This document shows positions 1-7,459 of a DNA stretch of 64,000 nt, piece by piece; within the stretch, counting starts at the first letter, position 1; each line of letters starts with the position of its first letter. A program made the position numbers and the translations under genes. The stretch comes from CAVXHQ01 sp963761735 (GTDB taxonomy: Bacteria; Pseudomonadota; Alphaproteobacteria; Rhodobacterales; Rhodobacteraceae). The notes beneath the pieces were generated by a model. The model was not told the origin of the DNA. It made no database searches and saw only the letters and a program-made list of their open reading frames with translations. Where the stretch lies: assembly GCA_963761735.1 (NCBI GenBank), contig CAVXHQ010000003.1:620001-684000 (forward strand), written 5' to 3'.

Positions 1-374
1 GTGTCGATGTTCAGGGTCTCGCGGATCAGCTCGATATCGGCAACGAGGTGCCACGTCGTGTTGTCGTCGACACAGGCATGGGGCCGCGACCGGCCGCAGC
101 CGCGCTGATCGAACAACACGATCCGGTACACCGCCGGATCGAAATAGCGCCGCATCGTCGGGCTGCACCCCCCGCCCGGCCCGCCGTGCAGCACCACCAC
201 GGGGATGCCGTCGGGGTTGCCGCACTGCTCGACATAGACGCTGTGCCCCTGCCCCACGTCCAGCATCCGGCTGTCGAACGGATCGAGCGTCGGATACAGC
301 GGCGACGTCTGCCGCGGTGCCGGATTGCGGCCCTTTCCGGGGCCTGCGCCGAATTGTCGTGAGTCCTTGTCCAT
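1..374 (-). CDS. pip: Prolyl aminopeptidase (proline iminopeptidase), C-terminus cut by window edge
   Basis: About 124 N-terminal residues of an alpha/beta-hydrolase are visible. The oxyanion-hole motif HGGPGGG (residues 63-69) and DQRGCGRS (89-96) are characteristic of proline iminopeptidase (peptidase S33), a cytoplasmic enzyme that releases N-terminal proline from peptides. The nucleophilic Ser, Asp and His lie beyond the window edge and cannot be checked. The ATG at 374 is followed by a short polar leader and the typical 'TLDPFDSRMLDVG' start of the fold. The gene is divergent from ubiG. Confidence 0.88.
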   Translation of the reverse strand, partial: MDKDSRQFGAGPGKGRNPAPRQTSPLYPTLDPFDSRMLDVGQGHSVYVEQCGNPDGIPVVVLHGGPGGGCSPTMRRYFDPAVYRIVLFDQRGCGRSRPHACVDDNTTWHLVADIELIRETLNID

Positions 375-426
375 GATCGACCTATATAGTTCGCGAACGG
401 ATGCCGCCACGGGGTAAGGACCGATC

Positions 427-1221
427 ATGTCAGAGACAACCGCCGCCGACAAACAGGCCACACGCGAAACCACAGCGACGACAGCTGCGAAAACCACCGT
501 CGATGCCGGCGAAATCGCCAAATTCGAGGCGATGGCGGCAGAATGGTGGGATCCGGACGGGAAATTCAAGCCACTGCACATGATGAATCCCGTCCGGCTG
601 GAGTATATCACCCGCCAGATCGCCGCTGAATTCGGCCGCGATACCGACGCGGAGGCCCCGTTCGGGGGGCTGCGCATCCTCGACATCGGCTGCGGTGGCG
701 GGCTGTTGTGCGAACCGATGGCCCGGATGGGTGCCACGGTCGTCGGCGTCGATGCCGCGCCGCGCAACATTCCCGTGGCACAGCTCCATGCCGGGCAGAT
801 GGGGCTGAGCATCGACTACCGCGTCGGCACCGCCGAGGACATGGCGCAGGATGGCGAACGGTTCGACGTCGTGCTGAACATGGAGGTGGTCGAGCATGTC
901 GCGGATCCGCTGACCTACCTGACCGCCTGCGCCGACCTGCTGCGTCCCGGCGGGCTGCACCTGTGTTCGACGATCAACCGCAATGCCAAGAGCTTTGCGA
1001 TGGCCATCGTCGGCGCCGAATGGGTGATGCGCTGGCTGCCCAGGGGCACGCACGAATGGGCGAAGTTCATCACGCCCGACGAGCTGTTCGACCTGATGCG
1101 CAAGGCGGGATTGGAACCGGTGGACCGCAAGGGATATCAGTTCAACCCGGTGAAATGGGACTGGAAAATTTCCGAGCGCGACCTGTCGGTGAATTATGTC
1201 ACGGCGGCGCTGAAGCCCTGA
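427..1221 (+). CDS. ubiG: UbiG: bifunctional 2-polyprenyl-6-hydroxyphenol methylase / demethylubiquinol 3-O-methyltransferase
   Basis: This 264-residue class I SAM-dependent methyltransferase carries out the two O-methylations of ubiquinone biosynthesis. Motif I LDIGCGGG (residues 85-92) binds SAM. The N-terminal block with 'EWWDPDGKFKPLHMMNPVRLEYI', 'NMEVVEHV', 'STINRN' and the C-terminal 'GTHEWAKFITPDEL' are typical UbiG signatures, and the length fits the family (about 240-260). The first 25 residues are Thr/Ala-rich and poorly conserved, so the true start could be slightly downstream. A strong hairpin follows the stop. Confidence 0.95.
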   Translation: MSETTAADKQATRETTATTAAKTTVDAGEIAKFEAMAAEWWDPDGKFKPLHMMNPVRLEYITRQIAAEFGRDTDAEAPFGGLRILDIGCGGGLLCEPMARMGATVVGVDAAPRNIPVAQLHAGQMGLSIDYRVGTAEDMAQDGERFDVVLNMEVVEHVADPLTYLTACADLLRPGGLHLCSTINRNAKSFAMAIVGAEWVMRWLPRGTHEWAKFITPDELFDLMRKAGLEPVDRKGYQFNPVKWDWKISERDLSVNYVTAALKP

Positions 1222-1243
1222 CCACGCGGTCAGGACACCACAT

Positions 1244-1281
1244 CGCGACGGGCGGCGCGACGGTCCGCGCCGCCCGTCGCG
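1244..1281. terminator. Long perfect hairpin between convergent genes
   Basis: CGCGACGGGCGGCGCG pairs perfectly with CGCGCCGCCCGTCGCG around a 6-base loop (1260-1265). A 16-bp stem midway between convergent ubiG and the SRPBCC gene suggests a bidirectional transcription barrier. It is not followed by a clear T run, so intrinsic termination is inferred only from the stem and its position. Confidence 0.6.
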
Positions 1282-1326
1282 GCCCCCCCGACGAAACAGC
1301 TGTCAGGGGAGGGGCCGCCCTTCGGT

Positions 1327-1740
1327 CTAGTCGCCGTGCGCGTCGTCCCGCATCCGCGCGAGATGTCCGTCCCACCCCTTGTCGAGCGACAGGACGAGGC
1401 CGAATGCGTCGGCGCCCCGCGGCAGACCCTCGTGATGCAGCATCAGGCTCGTGCCGCCGGGCACCTCCGTCAACTCCCATTTTACCATGCTGGTCCGGTC
1501 GCCCATCGGCGCGATGGTGAACGTGTATTCAAGTCGGGAAAACGGCTCTGCCACCAGCACCGTCCCCCACATGAGCCTGTCGCCGCTTGTCGTTCCGAAC
1601 ATCTCGTAGTCGCCGTCGACCAGAGCCGACTTCGGCTTGTGAAACCACAGGGCAAGCTTTGCCGGGTCGGTCAGATAGGCCCACACCTTTTCCGGTGTCG
1701 CTCTGAGGTAGATGCTCTTTTGCAGGGTGATGCCGGTCAT
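1327..1740 (-). CDS. SRPBCC (AHSA1/START-like) domain protein
   Basis: This 137-residue single-domain protein has the SRPBCC/activator-of-Hsp90-ATPase-like fold: N-terminal 'SIYLRATPEKVWAYLTDPAKLALWF', a beta-rich middle and a C-terminal helix with 'DKGWDGHLARM'. Such proteins bind small hydrophobic ligands; the ligand is unknown here. Its ATG overlaps the stop of the upstream ArsR-type regulator (ATGA), so the two are co-translated. This is the common ArsR-SRPBCC two-gene arrangement, in which the regulator controls the pair. Confidence 0.85.
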   Translation of the reverse strand: MTGITLQKSIYLRATPEKVWAYLTDPAKLALWFHKPKSALVDGDYEMFGTTSGDRLMWGTVLVAEPFSRLEYTFTIAPMGDRTSMVKWELTEVPGGTSLMLHHEGLPRGADAFGLVLSLDKGWDGHLARMRDDAHGD

Positions 1741-2096
1741 TGGACGTCCTTTTCAATTTCGGTTTTCAGGGTGGCAAGGCGATCGTCCCAGAAGGCATCG
1801 AAATAGCCGAACCAGTCGAAAACCCTTTTGATGCCATCGGGATTCAGCGCATTCAGCCGGGTTCTGCCCTGCGTCCGCACGGAAATCAGATCGCCTTCGT
1901 TCAGGATCGTGAGATGTTTCTTGATCGCCGCTCTGGTAATCCCGAAATTGTCGGCAACCTCGGCAATCGTCATGTCGTTCTGTGCCAGCAGCCGGAGGAT
2001 ATCCCGGCGCGTCGGGTCCGCCAGCGCGCGAAACCCGAATTGCTCGGTGCCCGCCGTCCCGGTGCCCATCATCCCGGTGCCCGCCGTCCCCGTCAT
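1737..2096 (-). CDS. ArsR/SmtB-family winged-helix repressor (SdpR-like)
   Basis: The core reads FRALADPTRRDILRLL, then MTIAEVADNFGITRAAIKKHL as the winged helix-turn-helix recognition region, as in metal-independent SdpR-type ArsR proteins paired with SRPBCC partners. No metal-binding Cys cluster is seen. Start choice is uncertain: ATG at 2096 (119 residues) overlaps the stop of a short upstream ORF, and ATGs at 2072 and 2069 are alternatives. The first 20 residues are a Gly/Thr/Met-rich stretch encoded by a 15-bp direct repeat with 30-bp period. A GTG at 2237 in the same frame lies inside the operator and is unlikely. Confidence 0.82.
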   Translation of the reverse strand: MTGTAGTGMMGTGTAGTEQFGFRALADPTRRDILRLLAQNDMTIAEVADNFGITRAAIKKHLTILNEGDLISVRTQGRTRLNALNPDGIKRVFDWFGYFDAFWDDRLATLKTEIEKDVQ

Positions 2097-2179
2097 CCCG
2101 GCATCCACCAGGTATGCATTGTTCCTATGGATGCCGCATGCGCCCGGAGGCAGTGCTTGGAAATTGGGGTGGCTCTCAT
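2093..2179 (-). CDS. Possible 28-codon leader ORF in front of the ArsR gene
   Basis: An ATG at 2179 is preceded at good distance by AGGAGA, the best ribosome-binding site in this promoter. The ORF runs 28 codons and its TGA overlaps the ArsR ATG at 2096 (ATGA). The peptide resembles nothing I recognise. It may be a translated leader that couples initiation of the regulator, or a remnant of an older N-terminus separated by a frameshift. Evidence is only the ribosome-binding site and the exact stop/start overlap. Confidence 0.35.
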   Translation of the reverse strand: MRATPISKHCLRAHAASIGTMHTWWMPG

Positions 2180-2193
2180 GCCGTTCTCCTGAT

Positions 2194-2235
2194 GATACCT
2201 TTTGGTATCTCTTATTTATACAACCAAAAGGTATC
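2194..2235 (-). promoter_or_regulatory. Two ArsR-type operator sites flanking a -10 element
   Basis: GATACCTTTTGGTATC at 2194-2209 is a perfect 16-bp palindrome. ACCAAAAGGTATC at 2223-2235 is 13 bases of the same site, with centres about 26 bp apart. Between them, on the minus strand, lies TATAAAT (2220 to 2214), a good -10 element. The sites therefore bracket the promoter of the ArsR-SRPBCC pair, as expected for autorepression by that regulator. I saw no further copy in the window. Confidence 0.78.
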
Positions 2236-2410
2236 ACGTCAAGCCCGGTTGTCCTGCCCGTTCGATGGCCACATCAAACGCCCTGTCATCAACGCGCGCA
2301 TGGCAAACCGCCCCGCTGCCCGGCCCGCAACCGGTCGCAAATCGCGGTTGATCCGATGCCCCGTCCCCGTCAGACAGGATATACCCCCCGTCGCACACCG
2401 GAGCCCTGCC

Positions 2411-3604
2411 ATGACCACCCTCGCCGATCACCTCGCAACGGAACTCGACGGTCTGCGCGATGCTTGCCTGTACAAGACCGAGCGGGTCATCGCCTCGCCG
2501 CAGGCAGGCACGGTGTCGCTGGCGTCGGGTAAACGGGTCATCAACCTGTGCGCCAACAATTACCTCGGGCTGGCGGACAACGCCGATCTGATCGCGGCGG
2601 GTCAGGCGGCGCTCGACCGGTACGGGTTCGGCATGGCGTCTGTGCGGTTCATCTGCGGCACGCAGGATGTGCACAAGACGCTGGAGGCGCGATTGTCGTC
2701 GTTCCTCGGGTTCGAGGACACGATCCTGTATTCAAGCTGTTTCGACGCCAACGCCGGCCTGTTTGAAACGCTGCTGGGGCCCGAGGACGCGATCATCTCG
2801 GACGCGCTGAACCACGCGTCGATCATCGACGGGGTGCGGCTGTGCAAGGCGCAGCGCTATCGGTACGCCAACTCTGACATGGCCGACCTTGAACGGCAGT
2901 TGATCGCCGCGAAGGACGCGCGGTTCCGCCTGATCGCCACCGACGGCGTGTTTTCGATGGACGGCTATATCGCGAAACTGGACGCGATCTGCGATCTGGC
3001 CGACAAACACGACGCGATGGTCATGGTGGACGATTGCCACGCGACCGGATTTCTCGGGACGACAGGACGCGGCAGCATCGAACACTGCGACGTCATGGGC
3101 CGCGTCGATATCCTGACCGGCACGCTGGGCAAGGCGCTGGGCGGTGCGTCGGGCGGGTTCACCTGCGCTGCTGCGCCGGTGATCGACTGGCTGCGCCAAC
3201 GCTCGCGGCCCTATCTGTTTTCCAACACGCTGGCGCCGGTCATCGCGCAGACGAGCATCGCGGTGCTGGATATGCTCGAAGGCTCGACGGACCGGCGCGA
3301 CCGGCTGATGGAAAACGCCGCGCATTTCCGCGACCGGATGACCGCCGCCGGGTTCGATCTGCTCCCCGGCGAACACCCGATCATCCCCGTCATGCTGCGC
3401 GATCCGAAGCTGGCGCAGGATATGGCGGCACGGCTGGACGCCGCGGGCGTCTATGTCGCGGCCTTCAGCTTTCCGGTGGTGCCGAAGGGGCAGGACCGGA
3501 TCCGCACGCAGATGTCGGCGGCGCACAGCCGCGAGGAGTTGGACACCGCCATCGACGCCTTTATCGCCGTGGGCCGAGACATGAACCTGGTCGAGAGGGC
3601 CTGA
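2411..3604 (+). CDS. kbl: Glycine C-acetyltransferase (2-amino-3-ketobutyrate CoA ligase)
   Basis: This 397-residue PLP enzyme of the alpha-oxoamine synthase family cleaves 2-amino-3-ketobutyrate with CoA to glycine and acetyl-CoA. The Schiff-base lysine is K241 in TGTLGKALGG; the cofactor-binding VDDCHATG (residues 206-213) and the N-terminal CANNYLGL are intact, and the length matches Kbl (about 398). It lies 4 bases before tdh, which makes its substrate from threonine, so the two form a threonine-to-glycine operon. Upstream in-frame codons back to 1982 run through the operator region and are ignored. Confidence 0.95.
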   Translation: MTTLADHLATELDGLRDACLYKTERVIASPQAGTVSLASGKRVINLCANNYLGLADNADLIAAGQAALDRYGFGMASVRFICGTQDVHKTLEARLSSFLGFEDTILYSSCFDANAGLFETLLGPEDAIISDALNHASIIDGVRLCKAQRYRYANSDMADLERQLIAAKDARFRLIATDGVFSMDGYIAKLDAICDLADKHDAMVMVDDCHATGFLGTTGRGSIEHCDVMGRVDILTGTLGKALGGASGGFTCAAAPVIDWLRQRSRPYLFSNTLAPVIAQTSIAVLDMLEGSTDRRDRLMENAAHFRDRMTAAGFDLLPGEHPIIPVMLRDPKLAQDMAARLDAAGVYVAAFSFPVVPKGQDRIRTQMSAAHSREELDTAIDAFIAVGRDMNLVERA

Positions 3605-3608
3605 TCGC

Positions 3609-4664
3609 ATGAACAACGACATGAAGGCGCTGGTAAAATCGCGGCCCGAGCCGGGATTGTGGATGGAACGGGTGCCGGTGCCGGAACCGGGCCATGCCGA
3701 CGTGCTGATCCGGGTGCGCAAATCGGCGATCTGCGGCACCGACGTCCATATCTGGAAATGGGACGCCTGGTCGGCGAAAACGGTGCCGGTGCCGATGGTC
3801 GTCGGTCACGAATTCGTCGGCGAAATCGTCGATATGGGCCGGGCGGCGACGAAATACCGCGCGGGCCAGCGCGTTGCCGGCGAGGGGCACATCGTCTGCG
3901 GCGTCTGCCGGAACTGTCGCGCGGGCCGCGGGCAATTGTGCCGCAATACGCAAGGCGTGGGGGTGAACCGGCCCGGCAGCTTCGCCGAGTACCTCTGCAT
4001 CCCCGAAAGCAACGTGATCGCGGTGCCCGACGATATCCCCGATGAAATCGCCGCGATCTTCGATCCGCTGGGCAACGCCGTCCACACGGCGCTGTCGTTC
4101 GATCTGGTGGGTGAGGATGTCCTCGTCACCGGCGCCGGGCCGATCGGCATCATGGGCGCGCTGGTCGCCAGCCGCGTCGGCGCGCGCAAGGTGGTGATCA
4201 CGGATCTGTCGCCCTATCGCCTCGATCTGGCGCGCAGGATGGGCCTGCAAAACGTCGTCGACGCGCGGGACGATCTGGGTGCCGTGATGGCGGACCTCGG
4301 GATGACCGAGGGGTTCGACGTCGGCCTCGAGATGTCCGGTGCCGCCCCCGCCCTGCGCGACATGATCGACGCGATGAACAACGGCGGGCGTATCGCCCTG
4401 CTGGGCATCGCGCCGACGGAATTTGCCGTCGACTGGAACAAGATCATCTTCAAGATGCTGCACGTAAAGGGCATCTACGGGCGTGAAATGTATGAGACCT
4501 GGTACAAGATGATCGCCCTCGTGCAGTCGGGCCTCGACCTGTCGGGCCTGATCACCCACCGGACCCATATCGACGATTTCGAGGCAGGGTTTGCCGCCAT
4601 GCTGTCGGGCGAGGCGGGCAAGGTGGTGATGGACTGGGGCGTGACGGACCGGGACGTGGCGTAG
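3609..4664 (+). CDS. tdh: L-threonine 3-dehydrogenase
   Basis: This zinc-dependent medium-chain dehydrogenase oxidises L-threonine to 2-amino-3-ketobutyrate with NAD, feeding Kbl. The catalytic zinc site is seen in CGTDVHIW (C42) and GHE (H67, E68), and the structural zinc site in Cys 97, 100, 103 and 111. The Rossmann motif is GAGPIG. The 351 residues slightly exceed E. coli Tdh (341); a second ATG at 3621 gives the family's usual MKAL start and could be the real one. Confidence 0.95.
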   Translation: MNNDMKALVKSRPEPGLWMERVPVPEPGHADVLIRVRKSAICGTDVHIWKWDAWSAKTVPVPMVVGHEFVGEIVDMGRAATKYRAGQRVAGEGHIVCGVCRNCRAGRGQLCRNTQGVGVNRPGSFAEYLCIPESNVIAVPDDIPDEIAAIFDPLGNAVHTALSFDLVGEDVLVTGAGPIGIMGALVASRVGARKVVITDLSPYRLDLARRMGLQNVVDARDDLGAVMADLGMTEGFDVGLEMSGAAPALRDMIDAMNNGGRIALLGIAPTEFAVDWNKIIFKMLHVKGIYGREMYETWYKMIALVQSGLDLSGLITHRTHIDDFEAGFAAMLSGEAGKVVMDWGVTDRDVA

Positions 4665-4674
4665 CGGCGCGGAA

Positions 4675-4723
4675 CCAACCCGGGGGGGGACGCGGTTGGG
4701 CGGGTAACGCGGGCCGTGCCCGC
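4675..4723. other. Two small hairpins between tdh and the SDR gene
   Basis: CCAACC (4675-4680) can pair with GGTTGG (4694-4699), and GCGGGC (4709-4714) with GCCCGC (4718-4723). They sit in the 81-base gap after tdh, just before the ribosome-binding site of the next gene. They may attenuate read-through, but the stems are short and there is no T tract. Confidence 0.3.
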
Positions 4724-4745
4724 CCCCAACTTCCGGAGCCATTCG

Positions 4746-5600
4746 ATGAACGATCACCCCCACATCCCCGCCCAGTCGCAGGACGCGATGCCCGCCGACG
4801 AACACAAGATGGACCCCGCCCCCGACTATGCCCCACGTCATCCGGGCGTCGGTAAACTCAGGGACAAGGTGGCTTTCGTGTCGGGTGGTGACAGCGGCAT
4901 CGGGCGCGCCGTCTCGGTGTTGTTCGCGCGCGAGGGCGCAAAGGTCGCCATCGCCTATCTCGAAGAGGACAAGGACGCCGAAGAAACGAAACGGCTGGTA
5001 GAGGCCGAGGGGTCCGAGGCGCTGCTGATCCCCGGCGATCTGGGGAAAAAGGACCACGCGACGAGCGCCATCGACAAAACGGTGGAGCATTTCGGCACGC
5101 TCGACATCCTGATCAACAACTGCGCGATGCAATGGCTGGACGAGGATCTGACGGAGCTGAGCGAAGAGCGGTTGCGCAAGACTTTCGACAGCAACGTGAT
5201 GTCGTATTTCTTCTGCACGCAGGCCGCCTTGCCGCACCTGAAAGAGGGCGCGCGGATCGTGAACACCAGTTCGATAAACGCCTTTGCGGGCATGGGATCG
5301 CTCATCGCGTATTCCACCACCCGCGGCGCATCGCTGGCGTTCTCGCGGTCTCTCGCGGAAAACCTGGCGGACAAGGGCATCCGGGTGAACACCGTCGCCC
5401 CCGGCCCGATCTGGACGCCGTTCATCCCCGGCACGATGCCCGCCGAGGCCGTCGAGGATTTCGGCAGCGGCGTGCCTCTGGGACGTCCGGGCCAGCCGTG
5501 GGAGGTGGCGACCGCCTATTTGTTCCTGTGCTCGTCGGACGGCAATTATTTCAACGGCCAGACGCTGCACCCCAATGGCGGGATCATCGTCGGCGGCTGA
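4746..5600 (+). CDS. Short-chain dehydrogenase of the YhdF/GSP39-like group, active-site Lys replaced by Arg
   Basis: A 284-residue SDR with the roughly 40-residue charged N-terminal extension typical of the YhdF/general-stress-protein-39 group. The NAD(P)-binding motif SGGDSGIG is intact, Ser175/176 is present and Tyr189 is in place, but YxxxK reads YSTTR: the catalytic Lys is Arg193. The usual NNAG/NNAA motif is NNCAM. The start at 4746 follows GGAG with a short spacer; an in-frame upstream codon at 4716 has none. The substrate is unknown, and activity may be reduced or altered by the Lys-to-Arg change. Confidence 0.85.
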   Translation: MNDHPHIPAQSQDAMPADEHKMDPAPDYAPRHPGVGKLRDKVAFVSGGDSGIGRAVSVLFAREGAKVAIAYLEEDKDAEETKRLVEAEGSEALLIPGDLGKKDHATSAIDKTVEHFGTLDILINNCAMQWLDEDLTELSEERLRKTFDSNVMSYFFCTQAALPHLKEGARIVNTSSINAFAGMGSLIAYSTTRGASLAFSRSLAENLADKGIRVNTVAPGPIWTPFIPGTMPAEAVEDFGSGVPLGRPGQPWEVATAYLFLCSSDGNYFNGQTLHPNGGIIVGG

Positions 5601-5621
5601 TGCCCTGACGTCGGACAGTTC

Positions 5622-5647
5622 GGCCCGTCCCGATCGCGGGGCGGGCC
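5622..5647 (+). terminator. Terminator-like hairpin after the SDR gene
   Basis: GGCCCGTCCC pairs with GGGGCGGGCC (one G-U pair) around the 6-base loop GATCGC. It is followed by AAAAGATTT rather than a clean T run. It separates the tdh/SDR unit from the histidine-kinase gene. Confidence 0.5.
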
Positions 5648-5692
5648 AAAAGATTTGCCTTCGCGCGCCGACAGATGCGATAGGCTGCGACC

Positions 5693-7459
5693 ATGTCGAG
5701 GACACTCCCCCAGCCCAGCATCGCAGGACCCCCGCGACATCCGGACGGAATTCTGCGTCCGAGATCTTTTGCGGCCCGGACCGTCGCCATCGCTGTGGTT
5801 ATCGCCCTCGCCATCGGCAGCTATGGCGCCCTCAACACAATTCTGCAAAACCGGTTGGCGCAGGAAACGCCCCGGCAGGCGCGGTTCTTTGCCTCTGCCA
5901 TCGACGAGGCGCTCGCCCGGCTCGATCATCTGCCCTTCGTGATCTCGATAGATCCCCGCACCCTGCGCGCCCTGCAAACCCGCGACGTCGCGCAAATGAA
6001 CGCAATCCTGTCGACCATCGCGGAACGGGCGCGGGCAGAGTTCGTCTATCTGATGGACACCGACGGTCTGACCATCGCATCCTCCAACTTCGCCGATCCC
6101 GACAGTCTGGTGGGCAGGCATTATACCTTTCGGCCCTATTTCCGTGACGCGATGGCGGGCGAGACGGGCCGTTTTCATGCCGTCGGCGTCACCACCGGGC
6201 GACCGGGGTATTTCATCTCGGCCCCGGTGCGGGCACGCGATGGCACCATCGCCGGCGTCGTCGTCGTCAAGATCGGGTTCGCCGATCTCGCCCGCGCGCT
6301 GACCGGCAGCGGTGCCGTCGTGTTCGTGACCGACAGGCACGGCGTCGTGCTGACCGGCTCCGACCCGGACCTGATCTTCGGCCTGCTCGCGCCGCTGGGC
6401 GAGGCTGACAGGCAGGTCCTGCAAGAGCAGCAGCAGTTCGGCGACCGGGTGCTGACGCCGCTGGACTGGCAGGCGGGCGACGGACGCGCGACCCTGAAAG
6501 GCGTGACGTATATGTGGACGCAGGCCAACATCGCGGGCGAGGACTGGACGTTGCATCTGCTGTCGGATCTGGGCGATCTGCGCCGCCGGGCGCTGTTGTA
6601 TGTGGGGGCCGCACTGATGGCGCTCCTGACGCTGGCAATCGCGGCAACCGTGCTGCGATCGGCCCGGCTGCGGCGTGCGCTGACGGCGGCGAACACCGAC
6701 CGGCAGCGCCTCGTCGCGGAAATCGACGAACGGTGCACCGCCGAGGCGCGTCTGGCCGAGGCCCGCGAGGAACTGGCCCGTGCCGGCAGGCTTGCGGCCC
6801 TCGGGCAATTGTCGGTATCGATCACCCACGAGCTGGGGCAGCCGATTTCGGCGATGCGCAACTATCTCGCTGCCGAGGAAATCACCGGCGATGCCCGCCC
6901 CGGAAGCCTGCTGCCGGAAATCACCGGACTGGTCGAGCGGATGCAGCGCATCGTCGATCAGCTGCGCCTGTTCGGGCGGCGCGAACCGGCGACGGAGGCG
7001 CGGTTCGTGGTACAAAAGGCGGTCGGCGCCGCCGTGGCCCTCGTGCGCCATACCGCCGAACAGGCCGGTGTGGCGCTGACCGTCCGGATACCCGATGCGC
7101 CGTGCCGCACCGCCGGGCCGTCGGCGCGGTTCGAGCAGGTGATCGTCAACCTGCTGCGCAATGCCATCGATGCTGTCGAACCGGCGCCGCGGGGCGCGGT
7201 CGACCTGACCGTGATGTCCGACGGCGCATCGGTCACGATCACCGTCGCCGACAACGGCCCCGGCCTTGGCGCCTTGCGGATGGACGATCTGCGCGAGCCG
7301 TTCTTCAGCACGAAACCCTCCGGGCAGGGCATGGGCCTTGGCCTCGCGATCTCGGCTCAGATCATCGCCGAAATGGGCGGCGAGATCGGGGCGGAAAACG
7401 CGACCAACGGCGGCGCGGTTTTCACGGTGACGCTTGCGGAGGATACGACGGATGGCTGA
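5693..7459 (+). CDS. DctB-like membrane sensor histidine kinase
   Basis: 588 residues: TM1 (about 31-50), a periplasmic double-PAS/Cache sensor (about 55-295), TM2 (about 300-321), a coiled linker, and a HisKA/HATPase core. The phosphoacceptor is H379 in SVSITHELGQPISAMRNYL, the DctB-type H-box. N box (NLLRNAIDAVE), G1 (DNGPGLG) and G2 (GQGMGLGLAIS) boxes are present. DctB proteins sense C4-dicarboxylates and control dicarboxylate uptake; here the downstream transporter is a TAXI TRAP system, so the ligand may differ. The gene overlaps the response-regulator gene by 8 bases. Confidence 0.92.
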   Translation: MSRTLPQPSIAGPPRHPDGILRPRSFAARTVAIAVVIALAIGSYGALNTILQNRLAQETPRQARFFASAIDEALARLDHLPFVISIDPRTLRALQTRDVAQMNAILSTIAERARAEFVYLMDTDGLTIASSNFADPDSLVGRHYTFRPYFRDAMAGETGRFHAVGVTTGRPGYFISAPVRARDGTIAGVVVVKIGFADLARALTGSGAVVFVTDRHGVVLTGSDPDLIFGLLAPLGEADRQVLQEQQQFGDRVLTPLDWQAGDGRATLKGVTYMWTQANIAGEDWTLHLLSDLGDLRRRALLYVGAALMALLTLAIAATVLRSARLRRALTAANTDRQRLVAEIDERCTAEARLAEAREELARAGRLAALGQLSVSITHELGQPISAMRNYLAAEEITGDARPGSLLPEITGLVERMQRIVDQLRLFGRREPATEARFVVQKAVGAAVALVRHTAEQAGVALTVRIPDAPCRTAGPSARFEQVIVNLLRNAIDAVEPAPRGAVDLTVMSDGASVTITVADNGPGLGALRMDDLREPFFSTKPSGQGMGLGLAISAQIIAEMGGEIGAENATNGGAVFTVTLAEDTTDG

